Notes: generated from the letters alone by a model not told the origin. DNA of 64,000 nucleotides from Helcococcus massiliensis (GCF_900258485.1 NZ_OGVE01000002.1:288752-352751), one strand, 5' to 3'; counted from the first letter of the stretch, positions 1-9,508 are shown. A program made the numbers and translations.

Positions 1-362
1 ACAGCTTCAGTATTGCTTAGTAAGCTAACTCCCTTTTCAACTTCCTCAGATTTAACCTTGTTGGCAAGCTCTGATTCATCTTTTACTTCTACAAAGTCAA
101 AGATTTCAGCTAAGGCATCCTTTACAGATGGATCTACCTGACCATTTATGAGTAAAGCGATTTTTTCTTTTTCTTGAATCAAACTTGATTCACTCGGATT
201 GTTTACATCTGCTTCTCCTGTTTCACTTTTTCCAGCCATTAATCTTGGTACAAAACTTGCACCAAATAATATCAAGGCTGTTAAAAGAACAGTAATGTAA
301 AATGATTTTTGTTTAAGTGTTTGACTTAATTCAAACTTAAATACAGTCCAAAATTGTTTCAT
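1..362 (-). CDS. ABC-2 type transporter permease (partial, N-terminus only)
   Basis: Only the first 120 codons are in the window; the gene runs off the left edge. The protein starts MKQFWTVFKFELSQTLKQKS, followed by one hydrophobic segment (about residues 22-40) and then a polar, extracytoplasmic-type stretch. This is the usual start of NatB/YhaP-like ABC-2 permeases, which have a large loop after the first membrane helix. The start codon lies one base after the stop of the ATPase gene (TAG, G, ATG), and an AAGGAG ribosome site lies inside the last codons of the ATPase, so the two are translationally coupled. The substrate cannot be told; NatAB homologues export sodium or drugs. The family call rests on the partner ATPase and the topology. 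Confidence 0.75.
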   Translation of the reverse strand, partial: MKQFWTVFKFELSQTLKQKSFYITVLLTALILFGASFVPRLMAGKSETGEADVNNPSESSLIQEKEKIALLINGQVDPSVKDALAEIFDFVEVKDESELANKVKSEEVEKGVSLLSNTEA

Positions 363-363
363 C

Positions 364-1263
364 CTATAACTCCTTCTTGTCTAAGTCTATAAATATCTTT
401 TCTAATGAAGGTCTATAAGGTTGGAATGACTCAATTACAAATCCCTTATCCATTATCCTTGATAAAAGTTCATTTGTAGCTAAATCTTTATCAGCTTCAA
501 TTAAAAGCTGATGTTTAAATACTTCAACATTATTTATACCATCTATACCTGATAGAGATTCTAGGTCTTCATTATCAGTCTTTAGCAAGTATTTGCCTTC
601 ACCCATTTCTTCTTTTACCTTGTTTAAGTTGTCTGATAATAAAATGTGTCCTTTTTTAATAAAAGTAATATCATCACAAAATTCTTCTACAAGATTCATT
701 TGGTGGGATGAAAATAAAACAATCCTGTCCTTGTTTATATATTCTACAATTATATCTTTTAGTACTTGAGCATTTACAGGGTCCAAGCCTGAAAATGGCT
801 CATCAAAAATAATGATATCTGGATCATTAATTACAGATTGTAAAATTTGAACCTTTTGTTGGTTACCCTTAGATAGGGTTTCCATTTTTTTATTGGCATA
901 AGATTCTAACTCTAATCTTTCTAAACCTGCCATGGCTCTTTCTTTGGCTTCATCTTTAGTCATGCCCTTTAGTTCACCAAAATATACCAACTGGTCTAGA
1001 AGCTTTATTTTTTGGTACATACCCCTTTCTTCTGGCAAGTATCCAATTTTATACTTGTTTCTGTCTAGGGGTTGACCATCTATTAAAAACTCTCCACTAT
1101 CAGCCTTAAAAACATCCATTAAAGACCTGATAGTTGTAGTTTTACCGGCACCATTCCTACCCAAAAATCCCATGGCTCTTCCACTTTCTACAGTGAAAGT
1201 TACATCATGAAGGATTTGAGTCTTATCAAATGTTTTATTAACATTTTTTATTTCTAGTCTCAT
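364..1263 (-). CDS. ABC transporter ATP-binding protein (NatA/YhaQ-like)
   Basis: The 299-residue nucleotide-binding subunit powers the permease encoded immediately downstream. Visible motifs are Walker A GRNGAGKT (about 35-42), the signature LSKGNQQ (130-136), Walker B IIIFDEP (150-156) and a switch histidine in SSHQM. The C-terminal hundred residues resemble the DUF4162 extension found on exporter ATPases of the NatA/YhaQ group. The signature has K where most have G (LSGG), as is common in this group. It starts at ATG with an AAGGAG site 6 bases upstream. The downstream permease starts one base after the stop. The substrate is not determinable. Confidence 0.88.
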   Translation of the reverse strand: MRLEIKNVNKTFDKTQILHDVTFTVESGRAMGFLGRNGAGKTTTIRSLMDVFKADSGEFLIDGQPLDRNKYKIGYLPEERGMYQKIKLLDQLVYFGELKGMTKDEAKERAMAGLERLELESYANKKMETLSKGNQQKVQILQSVINDPDIIIFDEPFSGLDPVNAQVLKDIIVEYINKDRIVLFSSHQMNLVEEFCDDITFIKKGHILLSDNLNKVKEEMGEGKYLLKTDNEDLESLSGIDGINNVEVFKHQLLIEADKDLATNELLSRIMDKGFVIESFQPYRPSLEKIFIDLDKKEL

Positions 1264-1431
1264 AATTACTCCTTGTTAGTTAAAACTCTGATATATTTAT
1301 CATATCATAAAATATTGGTGGTACATAGTTTTTCTGGGGTGGGGTTGGCGGATTAAAGGCTTTTAGTAGTTTAGTGGTTTCTTCATCACTTTTAGATCTG
1401 ACTGATGATGAGGATTTAAGATTTTCTCACA

Positions 1432-1663
1432 CTGTCATGAATTCCAATCCCCACTTTTCATGTCTATTTGGCAGTTTTCTCTGCCTGTCATGATTTCCAA
1501 TTATCACTTTTCATGTCTATTTGACAACTTCTTCTGCCTGTCATGATTTACAGGGTCAGGATTTCATGCGTATTCCAACGTTTTTCTCTCCTGTCATGAA
1601 ACACCTAACCTATTTTTCATGTGGATTCTGGTACTTAAAATCCTTACATGAATTCCGACTTTT
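1432..1663. repeat. Tandem hairpin array, 53-bp period (family A, copy 1)
   Basis: Units begin CTGTCATGA at 1432, 1485, 1538 and 1591, exactly 53 bp apart, with a degenerate fifth unit near 1644. Each unit carries an inverted repeat GTCATGAA ... TTTCATG(T/A)C, with about 15 bases between arms, followed by a T/C-rich spacer. The same unit with the same period occurs at 58398-58760. The array fills most of the 500-base gap between the ABC operon and comF, beyond the comF terminator. No coding potential is seen. Confidence 0.85.
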
Positions 1664-1721
1664 AAGACGCACACCATCCTAAATCTCCCCCATTCTTTCA
1701 TAATCCCCAAACAAAAATCAC

Positions 1722-1763
1722 AAAAAACTTCCCCAAGTGGAGTTAATCCAACTTAAGGAAGTT
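1722..1763 (-). terminator. Rho-independent terminator of the murA-recD2-comF operon
   Basis: Reading leftward, AACTTCC and GGAAGTT arms (with inner AAGT/ACTT pairing) are followed by a run of T residues. It sits 3 bases past the comF stop codon. Confidence 0.7.
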
Positions 1764-1766
1764 AAT

Positions 1767-2411
1767 TCATTCTTCATCTTCTTCACCAAGCCTGCTAGAT
1801 GCCAAGGCTAGGAAAATCAAATCACAATTATATTCTTCTTTAACTAGCTTTCCAATAGAAGAAAAAGTTGAGCCAGTTGTTACTAGGTCGTCTACTATAA
1901 GAATTGTTTTATTTTCAAGATCCAATCCTAGTCTTACTCTGTAAGCTCCCTGTAAATTAGTTTTTCTTTCCTCTTTATCTAACTTGTTTTGATGTTTGGT
2001 TGACTTTATTTTATCCGCAAGGTTCACAAGTTTCTTATCGAACTTTAATGCCAATAAATCAGCTAAAAGCTTAGACTGGTTATAGCCCCTATCATATTCA
2101 TCCTTTTTATACATGGATATGTAGGAAATATAGTCAAAGTCTATATCCTCTGCTAATATGAATTCATACAAAATCTCGACAAAGGTCTTGGCCAAGTAGG
2201 TAGAGCTTTCATATTTAAACTTTTTAATCTTGTCTTTTATAAAGTTATTATAAAACAAGGGATATAAGCAAAGCCCTTCTTTAAGGTCTCTGCTTGCACT
2301 TACAAACTTTAGTCTTTCCTTGCAGTCATTACATATAAATGTGTCAGTCTTATTTTCTAAACACATGTGGCAATAATCTTTTGAATAAAAAAGATATTTT
2401 AACATTTTCAC
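1767..2411 (-). CDS. comF: ComF family protein (phosphoribosyltransferase fold)
   Basis: ComF proteins are needed for uptake of single-stranded DNA during natural transformation in several Firmicutes and couple to the DNA import machinery. This 214-residue protein has an N-terminal zinc ribbon with Cys14, Cys17, Cys27 and Cys30, and a C-terminal phosphoribosyltransferase domain whose PRPP loop reads VDDLVTTGST (173-182). The length is slightly short of the usual 220-240. It is the last gene of the murA-recD2-comF operon: its ATG is two bases past the recD2 stop and its GAGGTG ribosome site overlaps the recD2 stop codon. Whether this organism is transformable cannot be told from one com gene; many non-competent bacteria keep comF. 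Confidence 0.85.
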   Translation of the reverse strand: MKMLKYLFYSKDYCHMCLENKTDTFICNDCKERLKFVSASRDLKEGLCLYPLFYNNFIKDKIKKFKYESSTYLAKTFVEILYEFILAEDIDFDYISYISMYKKDEYDRGYNQSKLLADLLALKFDKKLVNLADKIKSTKHQNKLDKEERKTNLQGAYRVRLGLDLENKTILIVDDLVTTGSTFSSIGKLVKEEYNCDLIFLALASSRLGEEDEE

Positions 2412-2413
2412 CT

Positions 2414-4609
2414 CTAAATATTATATTTTTTTAGGTGATGGTCCAATGTTGAATTTCTTTTTCTCTCGTTTGTGTTGCCTATCATTCTTCTCATTATATC
2501 TAGGGAACCCACTAAAACAACTACGCTTTTCCCCCTGGTGATTCCTGTGTATAAAATATTTCTAGTAAGTAGCATGTAAGGCGTGCTAGCCATTGGTATA
2601 ACTACTATTGGAAACTCAGATCCCTGGGACTTATGAATGGTTGTGCAATAGGCATGGGTGATTTCATCAGCTTCTTTGTAGGTGTATTTGGCAGTCCTTC
2701 CATCATAGTCTATTTCTAGATTTCTAGTTGCTGGATAAACATTTTTAATGTATCCAATATCTCCATTGAAGACACCTTTGACTGAATCAAAGATACCACC
2801 CTTCAGCTCTATTTCATAGTTGTTTTTGGTTTGCATGACCTTGTCGCCGTCTCTGAAGGTCTTCTCTCTCATTTTAAATTCTAGCTTGTTGAACTCTGGA
2901 GGATTCAACTCCCTTTGTAGTCTCTCATTTATACTCTCAACCCCACAAAGACCTCTTCTCGAAGGAGTCAAAACCTGGATGTCCTCTGTCGGATGAAGAT
3001 TATAATGGTCCGGCAATCTTTTAGAAACTAAGTCAACTAAAGTCTCTAAAGTTTCACTATCATTTCTTGTTTGTAAAAAGAAGAAATCCTTATTTGCTTC
3101 ATTCAAAATAGGCTGCTTGCCCTGGTTGATTAAATGGGCATTTTTGGTAATATTTGATCCCTCTCCCTGCCTAAAAATTGTATCCAACTTTATAGTAGGA
3201 ATGACTCCCGAATCAATCATATCATTTAAGACATTACCAGGTCCTACTGATGGCAACTGGTCTGCATCACCTACAAATATCAACATGGCATCTTTTTTTA
3301 TAGCCTTGAGTAAATTATTCATAAGGTAGATGTCAACCATGGAAACTTCATCAACAATTACCAAGTCTGCATCTAGAGGGTTTTCTTCATTGAAGTCTAA
3401 AAGTAATTCTTCTGAGAAAGACTTGTAACCTAAAAGTCTATGAATGGTGGAAGATTCTTGTCCAGTTGATTCTTCCATTCTTTTGGCCGCTCTTCCTGTT
3501 GGAGCACATAGGGTAAATTTTAACCTAAGGTTTTTAGCAATCATTATGATGGCTTTTATAATGGTTGTCTTACCTGTACCCGGCCCACCAGTTATAATCA
3601 TGAGTTTTTCTTCTAAGGCAGTCTTTATGGCTTTTTTCTGACTTTCAGAATATTCTATCCCTTCCAATTTTTCCACATTTTCAATTTCATAGTCTAGGTC
3701 AAAACCGTCAAATTTTTTTGTTGAGTTTAATAGGGAAAGTAAATTTTGGCTAATGGATAATTCTGTATCATAAACCATTCTTAAATAAATAATCTGTCTA
3801 CCATCTAGTTCATTTATTTTAACCCTGTTGTTAAAAACTAAGAATGAGTTTTGTTCATCAACTTGCTTAGGATCTACATTTAGAGTTTTTGCTGCTTGAG
3901 TTAAAAAATCATCATAATATAAGAAGCAGTCTCCGTCCTTGGCTTCTGCTTGAGCAAGTACGAATATTATTCCAGCCCTTATCCTAAATTCGGAATCATG
4001 GCCGATACCTATTACCTTAGCCATTTTATCAGCCGTATTAAAACCTAAACCTCGAATATCATCTATAAGTTGGTAAGGATTTTCTTCAATAACTTCCCTA
4101 GTTTTTTCCTTATATTTTGCATATATATCGGAACTAAGCTTTGGCCCAAGTTCAAACTTTTGTAAGTAAAGAGCACTTTGTCTGGAAGATTGGGCAGCTT
4201 CAAAAGACTCTATTATTTTCTTCAATGTGGCCTTACCTATACCCGGGATTTCTAAAAGCTTTTCAGGATTATCACTCATTATATCCAAGGTATCTTCAGC
4301 GAACCTATCTACAATTTGCTTGGCTCTTTTTGGCCCAATATTAGAAATTATGCCTGAACTCAAGTACTTCTCAATTTGAGATACAGAGCTAGGCATAATC
4401 TTCTCATAAGTCTTCAATTGTATTTGTTCTCCATAATCTTTATGGAAAACAAGATCACCAGATACAGACAAGATATCACCCTTATTTAAATCTAAAATTT
4501 TACCGACTACTGTCACATAGCCGTCTTCTGTATCTAAAGTAAATACAGTATATAAATTTTCTTGATTTCTATAAATGATATCTTCGACTGTACCCTTGGT
4601 TTCTATCAT
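2414..4609 (-). CDS. recD2: RecD2-type ATP-dependent 5'-3' DNA helicase
   Basis: This is a 731-residue superfamily 1B helicase of the RecD2 (RecD-like, RecBC-independent) group, with roles in replication-fork maintenance and DNA repair. It has an N-terminal OB-like segment, tandem helix-hairpin-helix motifs (IPGIGKATLKK around 121-131 and a second near RGLGFNTADK, 186-195), then Walker A GGPGTGKTT (341-349) and a Walker B/DEAD-like VDEVSMVD. The C-terminal motif VI region has AYCTTIHKSQGSEF and YTGITRGK. The long N-terminal extension separates RecD2 from the shorter E. coli RecD. It starts one base after the murA stop (TAG, A, ATG) and is followed two bases later by comF, so it is co-translated with both. 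Confidence 0.93.
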   Translation of the reverse strand: MIETKGTVEDIIYRNQENLYTVFTLDTEDGYVTVVGKILDLNKGDILSVSGDLVFHKDYGEQIQLKTYEKIMPSSVSQIEKYLSSGIISNIGPKRAKQIVDRFAEDTLDIMSDNPEKLLEIPGIGKATLKKIIESFEAAQSSRQSALYLQKFELGPKLSSDIYAKYKEKTREVIEENPYQLIDDIRGLGFNTADKMAKVIGIGHDSEFRIRAGIIFVLAQAEAKDGDCFLYYDDFLTQAAKTLNVDPKQVDEQNSFLVFNNRVKINELDGRQIIYLRMVYDTELSISQNLLSLLNSTKKFDGFDLDYEIENVEKLEGIEYSESQKKAIKTALEEKLMIITGGPGTGKTTIIKAIIMIAKNLRLKFTLCAPTGRAAKRMEESTGQESSTIHRLLGYKSFSEELLLDFNEENPLDADLVIVDEVSMVDIYLMNNLLKAIKKDAMLIFVGDADQLPSVGPGNVLNDMIDSGVIPTIKLDTIFRQGEGSNITKNAHLINQGKQPILNEANKDFFFLQTRNDSETLETLVDLVSKRLPDHYNLHPTEDIQVLTPSRRGLCGVESINERLQRELNPPEFNKLEFKMREKTFRDGDKVMQTKNNYEIELKGGIFDSVKGVFNGDIGYIKNVYPATRNLEIDYDGRTAKYTYKEADEITHAYCTTIHKSQGSEFPIVVIPMASTPYMLLTRNILYTGITRGKSVVVLVGSLDIMRRMIGNTNERKRNSTLDHHLKKYNI

Positions 4610-4610
4610 T

Positions 4611-5885
4611 CTATTCCTCTACTTTTATTATCTCTAAGTCTGCTCCTAGGTCCTTAAATTTCTTTTCAAAATCGTAGTAACCCCTATAAATGTGGTAGGT
4701 ATCATGCACCCTGGTTTCACCTTCAGCAACTAGTCCTGCAAGTATACATGACGCTCCAGCTCTTAAGTCTGTGGCTCTCACATCTGTGCCAACTAGTTTA
4801 TCTACACCCTTTATCCTTGCTTCATTACCATCTGTAACAATCAAGGCTCTCATTTTTTGCAATTCAGCTACATGCATAAATCTATTTTCAAAAACAGTTT
4901 CTTTTACTACTGAATCCCCTTCACTTATTGTTAAAAGGGTCATAAATTGTGATTGAACATCAGTAGGTAAACCTGGATAAGGTAGGGTTTTGATATTCAT
5001 AGCCTTTGGCTTATCTGCACCTATAACTCTGATTTGATCTTCATCTTCGTTGATTTCAACTTCAGCACCGTTTTCTCTCAACTTAGCAATAATAGGTATC
5101 AAGTGAGCTGCAACAACATCTTTTACTAAAACATCGCCCTTGGTCATTGCTGCAGCTACCATGTATGTAGCAGCTTCTATCCTATCAGGCATAACTGTGT
5201 GGCTTCCTCCAGTTAACTCCTTTACTCCAACTACTTCAATAGTTTTTGTTCCTGCCCCCCTTATCTTAGCACCCAATTTATTTAAAAAGTTAGCTAAATC
5301 TGTAATTTCAGGCTCTTGGGCAGCATTATCTATAGTGGTTGTACCTTCTGCTAAAACTGCAGCCATCATGATATTTTCAGTAGCTCCTACAGATGGGAAG
5401 TCTAGATAGATTGGAGCACCCTTTAATCCACCTGAACCATCTACATCTATAGCATCTATTCCTATATGAACCTTAGCACCTAAGGATTCAAAACCTTTTA
5501 AATGTAGGTCAACAGGTCTAGAACCTATAGAGCATCCGCCTGGCATGTAGGTAATAGACTTGCCAAATCTTGATAGCAATGGACCAGTCACAACAAATGA
5601 AGCTCTCATCTTATTCATAAGCTCAATTGGTGTAATGTAGTCTGTGATATTATCATTTTTAATTTTAACTGTAGTATCATCTATTCTTTCTACTTTTGAT
5701 CCTAGATATTGAAGCACATCTAGCATAACATTCACATCTTTTAATGGAGGAAGGTTTGATATGGTTACTTCTTCCTTGGTTAGTAAAGTAGCAGCCAACA
5801 ATTTAAGTCCAGAGTTTTTCGCTCCAGAAATTGTAACTTCTCCCTTTAATGGTCCATTCGGTCTCACCCTAATATATTCTCTCAT
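4611..5885 (-). CDS. murA: UDP-N-acetylglucosamine 1-carboxyvinyltransferase
   Basis: MurA catalyses the first committed step of peptidoglycan synthesis, transferring enolpyruvate from PEP to UDP-GlcNAc in the cytoplasm; it is the fosfomycin target. The 424-residue length is standard. The catalytic loop reads MPGGCSIGSRPVDLH with the reactive cysteine at 118, so no Cys-to-Asp resistance change is present. Lys23-Asn24 of the PEP site is also present. The C-terminal TDLRAGASCILAGL segment is typical. An AGGAGA ribosome site lies 8 bases before the ATG. It is the promoter-proximal gene of an operon with recD2 and comF. Low-GC Gram-positives often carry two murA paralogues; which one this is cannot be decided here. 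Confidence 0.95.
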   Translation of the reverse strand: MREYIRVRPNGPLKGEVTISGAKNSGLKLLAATLLTKEEVTISNLPPLKDVNVMLDVLQYLGSKVERIDDTTVKIKNDNITDYITPIELMNKMRASFVVTGPLLSRFGKSITYMPGGCSIGSRPVDLHLKGFESLGAKVHIGIDAIDVDGSGGLKGAPIYLDFPSVGATENIMMAAVLAEGTTTIDNAAQEPEITDLANFLNKLGAKIRGAGTKTIEVVGVKELTGGSHTVMPDRIEAATYMVAAAMTKGDVLVKDVVAAHLIPIIAKLRENGAEVEINEDEDQIRVIGADKPKAMNIKTLPYPGLPTDVQSQFMTLLTISEGDSVVKETVFENRFMHVAELQKMRALIVTDGNEARIKGVDKLVGTDVRATDLRAGASCILAGLVAEGETRVHDTYHIYRGYYDFEKKFKDLGADLEIIKVEE

Positions 5886-6099
5886 TTATAAATCTCCTAA
5901 ATAATCTCTAGTAATATTCACCTAATATGTAAGGTAAAGAGCAGTCATCGAGATGTGACTACCCCTTATAATCATACCACAAATGACTCTAGGATTCATT
6001 AGTGTAATGAAAATTAATATTTTCACAGACATGTTTATGTAATAATCTCAAAACTATTTAAGAATGCTAAATTTCCAGTTAATAAACTTTTTATAGCAA

Positions 6100-6130
6100 G
6101 AAAAAAAGTGGAATGATTTCTCACTCCACT
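6100..6130 (-). terminator. Terminator of the rhodanese-like lipoprotein gene
   Basis: The inverted repeat AGTGGA...TCCACT (6107-6130) has a poly-A run on its left that becomes a U-tract in leftward transcripts. Confidence 0.8.
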
Positions 6131-6141
6131 TTCACAATCTA

Positions 6142-6825
6142 TTATTGAGCTTGATAGTCTGAAACTAAGCCAGCATTAAATTGTACTGGTACATTTAATG
6201 CTTTGTATAAGAATAATGCAATTTCTTGGTTTTGTGCTGGGTCTGAACCTAACACAACAATTACATCTTCATTAGTAAATTTATCAGCAAAAGTTTCTGC
6301 CCATTTTGCTAATCCTTCTTGGTCTTCTTGTAATTTCTCATATTCAGCAAATGGTACATTTATAGCATTTTCAATACCTGATGCTGCAACTTCTTCAGCT
6401 GTTCTACTATCAACAATTTTTGCCTCTGGTACTTTTGCTAATAAGTCTGCAACTAATTTTGTATCTAGTGGTAAGGCTTGTTTTCTACCTTCCATTGTTG
6501 CTTCTGCAACTTCTATAGGATCTGAAATTTCTTTAGCACCTTCTAATACAAAACTATATTTGTGGCCTTGTCTATATTCAGTTTGGTTTCCAGCCTTTAA
6601 TGTTGCAATTTTTGCTTCTGCACCTTCAGCTGTAGCGTAAACTGTATCACCTTTTACAGCTATAGCTGTAACTTCAAGGTTTTCAGATTTTGTTTCACCT
6701 TCAGCTTGTGTTTCATTTTTACTTTCTGCTTTAGTTTCAGTTTGTGTTTCTTTATTTGATGTTGAACATGCAACTAATGAAAATACTAAAACTAAGGCTA
6801 ATAATAATGTTAATATTCTTTTCAT
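6142..6825 (-). CDS. Lipoprotein with a degenerate rhodanese-like domain
   Basis: The best start is the ATG at 6825, preceded by GGAGG 7 bases upstream. It opens MKRILTLLLALVLVFSLVAC, a lipoprotein signal with lipobox LVAC. A Thr/Glu/Lys-rich linker follows. The C-terminal half resembles a rhodanese domain (VDSRTAEEVAASGIENAINV, then DVIVVLGSDPAQNQEIALFL). Where active rhodaneses have a cysteine loop (VVYCxxGxRS), this protein has VVLGSDPAQNQ, so sulfurtransferase activity is unlikely. The middle part (residues about 50-110) has no family I recognise. It is monocistronic, with its own terminator. Binding or sensory roles at the cell surface are possible but not shown. Confidence 0.65.
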   Translation of the reverse strand: MKRILTLLLALVLVFSLVACSTSNKETQTETKAESKNETQAEGETKSENLEVTAIAVKGDTVYATAEGAEAKIATLKAGNQTEYRQGHKYSFVLEGAKEISDPIEVAEATMEGRKQALPLDTKLVADLLAKVPEAKIVDSRTAEEVAASGIENAINVPFAEYEKLQEDQEGLAKWAETFADKFTNEDVIVVLGSDPAQNQEIALFLYKALNVPVQFNAGLVSDYQAQ

Positions 6826-6900
6826 ATTATTCCTCCATTTTTGCAATATTATCAATTATACTCTTTATTTGTGAAAATTTCAATCTATACGCTTTAAGAG

Positions 6901-6927
6901 CAAAAAAAGACTGCCCTAAGGCAGTCT
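6901..6927 (-). terminator. Terminator of the Rib-like repeat surface protein gene
   Basis: The perfect 8-bp stem AGACTGCC/GGCAGTCT with loop CTAA is followed leftward by seven T. An identical stem-loop ends the neighbouring surface-protein gene at 9574-9600. Confidence 0.9.
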
Positions 6928-6950
6928 AAAAATTTATTTCAACTAATTAA

Positions 6951-9425
6951 TTAGTCTTCTTTTCTTTTTTTGGTAAATACGTAAGCTGCTGATGATAATA
7001 AAGTAACTGCTGATGTTAAGATTACACCTGCGTCACCTGTTTTTGGTGCTGCTTTTCCATCTTTACCTGGTTTTTCTGTTTCTTTTTCATCAACTTTTTG
7101 ATCTGATTTCTTGCTTACTACAATTTCTATTATATTTGAAACTGTTTTACCTTTTTCTGTTTGAGTTACTTTGATTCTGTCATTTGCTTTTAATGTCTTA
7201 TCAGCTGGAATTTCTACTGTCCAGTTTCCGTTTTCATCAACTTTTCCTGTAATCTTTGTTCCATCTGGTAATTCTACTATTATTTGAGATTCTGGTTCAC
7301 CCTTACCTGTTATCTCCTTATCACCATCTGTGATTTTGTCAACTGTTGGTGTCTTTGATTTTTCAGGTGTTGGGTTTGTGCCTGTATTATCGTCATCACC
7401 TGTTCCTGGGGCTGGTGTTTGATCATCATCACCTTCGCCTGGTGTTGGTGTTTCTATTTTTTCCCATTTAGCTACAAATGTATGGTCGGCTTCAGCTGTA
7501 TACTTATCACCTGGTTGATATACTGAACCCTCCCAGTATAAGAATTTGTAACCTTCTCTTGTTGGAGCTTCTAAAATTGTGATTTCATCACCTTTTTTAG
7601 CTTCTACATATTTGTTAGATGTAGAATCATCTGACCATGTACCACCGTTTGGATCAAATGTTAATACTACTTTTTCTTTATCTTTAACAACTACTGTTAC
7701 TGTTGTTTCGTCTTTTGATCCGTCTGGATATTCTACAACTACTGGTATTTCATATTCACCTGGAGTTTCTCCATCTGGTAAGTCATCAGGATTCTTAACT
7801 GTAATCTTTGGATCTTCCTTATCTTCTGGATAACCTGGAATTCTTACCTTATCGATTACTTCTTCTTCTGTTGTAGGTTCACCTGGTTCTTTTACTATTG
7901 GATCTGTTTCAGGTTCATATTTTTCATTGTCTGGTTTGTCTTTAACAATTACTGTTACTGTTGTTTTATCTTTTGATCCATCTGGATATTCAACGATTAC
8001 TGGTACTTCATACTCACCTGGAGTTTCTCCATCTGGTAAATCATCAGGATTTTCAACTGTAATCTTTGGATCTTCCTTATCTTCTGGATAACCTGGAATT
8101 TTCACCTTATCGATTACTTCTTCTTCTGTTGTAGGTTCACCTGGTTCTTTTACTATTGGATCTGTTTCAGGCTCATATTTTTCATTGTCTGGTTTGTCTT
8201 TAACAATTACTGTTACTGTTGTTTCATCTTCTGATCCATCTGGATATTCTACAACTACTGGTATTTCATATTCACCTGGGGTCTTTCCATCTGGTAAATC
8301 ATCAGGATTTTTAACTGTAATCTTTGGATCTTCCTTATCTTCTGGATAATTTGGAATTTTTACCTTGTCGATCACTTCTTCTTCTGTTGTTGGTTCACCT
8401 GGTTCTTTTACTATTGGATCTGTTTCAGGTTCATATTTTTCGTTATCTGGTGTTGGCAATTCTTCATAATTCGCTGTTACTTTTAATGCACCAGTAATCT
8501 CTGTTATGCCTGATTTATCCCAAATTGTAAATCTGAATCCTTCATTTGCAGTCACTTTTGGTTTTGGAGTAATATCTGCAAGTATCTTTCCTGCTTCTGG
8601 ATTTACCCAGTATTTGGTTGTTCCAGAAAGTGTACCATGTTCACCTGGTAAAAATTCTACTAGTACAAAGTTTTCTGGTACGTCTGGTTTGTCATCACCT
8701 GGTTGTGGAACTATTTCTGGTCCTATATATTTATATGTTGCTTTATTTGTAAATGATCTGCTCGACCCTATGTCTCCATCTAGTGTAAAGCTATTTGGAA
8801 GCCTGTAAGTCCAGCCTGTAAATTCCCAAAAACTATTGTTATTTACTTCTACCTTAGGTGATTCTTCATTAAAGTGAGTACTTCCTCGTAAAGTTTCAAA
8901 TTCTAAAGTTATTTTATCTGGTCCACTAACAATCTTACCATGTTTACCTGGATCAAAGTTCATGATAACTGCTTTAGAATACATTGCTTTATACGTTATA
9001 TCATTACCAACTGAGCTATGTAAAGAACCGCTAACTGTAATCTCATCTTTAGCTTCTTCAAATGATGCAGTAATATAACTTCTAGTTGCAGGTAGCCAAC
9101 CTTTAAAGATAAAGCCTTCACCAACCTCTATTTCAGGTAATTCATCCTTAAGTGTTATTTTTTCACCTGATCTAACCACATAGAAAGCTTCAGGCTCCCC
9201 TTCTTTAACTTTCCCCTGTTTATATCTTAGAACCGGATTAATATTTAGATCAAGTCTGAAATAACCTAATCCATCACTTCTTGTAGGAGCCTTTTTAGGT
9301 TCTCCATTTACGATCGGGATAATATCTTGATCTTGTGCCGCTATGGCTGTTTGTGTAAATATTGGATTAATAGCACCTAGTACTATACTTAATACCAATA
9401 TTAACGAAAAAATTCTTTTTTTCAT
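6951..9425 (-). CDS. Sortase-anchored surface protein with three 86-residue repeats
   Basis: The start is chosen at 9425 because the upstream ATG at 9446 overlaps the GGAGG ribosome site. The 824-residue protein has a signal peptide (1-30) and then beta-rich segments with InlB-like motifs such as PGKHGKIVSG and PGEHGTLSG (about 35-320). Three near-identical 86-residue Rib/alpha-like repeats follow (about 324-582), each with EKYEPETDPIVKEPGEPTTE and PGEYE(I/V)PV(V/I)VEYPDGS. Then come an InlB B-type repeat (TFDPNGGTW...), a Pro/Asp linker, a bacterial Ig-like module and the sorting signal APKTGDAG at 793, with a hydrophobic helix and KKRKED tail. It is likely an adhesin or length-variable surface fibre. 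The DNA repeats (258 bp, in frame) favour repeat-number change. Confidence 0.85.
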   Translation of the reverse strand: MKKRIFSLILVLSIVLGAINPIFTQTAIAAQDQDIIPIVNGEPKKAPTRSDGLGYFRLDLNINPVLRYKQGKVKEGEPEAFYVVRSGEKITLKDELPEIEVGEGFIFKGWLPATRSYITASFEEAKDEITVSGSLHSSVGNDITYKAMYSKAVIMNFDPGKHGKIVSGPDKITLEFETLRGSTHFNEESPKVEVNNNSFWEFTGWTYRLPNSFTLDGDIGSSRSFTNKATYKYIGPEIVPQPGDDKPDVPENFVLVEFLPGEHGTLSGTTKYWVNPEAGKILADITPKPKVTANEGFRFTIWDKSGITEITGALKVTANYEELPTPDNEKYEPETDPIVKEPGEPTTEEEVIDKVKIPNYPEDKEDPKITVKNPDDLPDGKTPGEYEIPVVVEYPDGSEDETTVTVIVKDKPDNEKYEPETDPIVKEPGEPTTEEEVIDKVKIPGYPEDKEDPKITVENPDDLPDGETPGEYEVPVIVEYPDGSKDKTTVTVIVKDKPDNEKYEPETDPIVKEPGEPTTEEEVIDKVRIPGYPEDKEDPKITVKNPDDLPDGETPGEYEIPVVVEYPDGSKDETTVTVVVKDKEKVVLTFDPNGGTWSDDSTSNKYVEAKKGDEITILEAPTREGYKFLYWEGSVYQPGDKYTAEADHTFVAKWEKIETPTPGEGDDDQTPAPGTGDDDNTGTNPTPEKSKTPTVDKITDGDKEITGKGEPESQIIVELPDGTKITGKVDENGNWTVEIPADKTLKANDRIKVTQTEKGKTVSNIIEIVVSKKSDQKVDEKETEKPGKDGKAAPKTGDAGVILTSAVTLLSSAAYVFTKKRKED
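7680..8453 (-). repeat. Three in-frame 258-bp tandem repeats
   Basis: The marker sequence ACCTGGTTCT recurs at 7881, 8139 and 8397, exactly 258 bp (86 codons) apart. The copies differ at only a few positions. They encode the Rib/alpha-like repeats of the surface protein. Confidence 0.9.
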
Positions 9426-9479
9426 GTCTCCCCTTCCTCCAAACAATTACTATATTCCTATTATGTAATAGTTATCATT

Positions 9480-9508
9480 AATATATACAAAAATGACTAA
9501 AAATGCAA
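9480..9508 (-). promoter_or_regulatory. Sigma-A promoter of the Rib-like repeat surface protein
   Basis: On the minus strand, -35 TTGCAT and -10 TATATT are separated by 17 bases, about 55 bases upstream of the chosen ATG. Confidence 0.55.
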
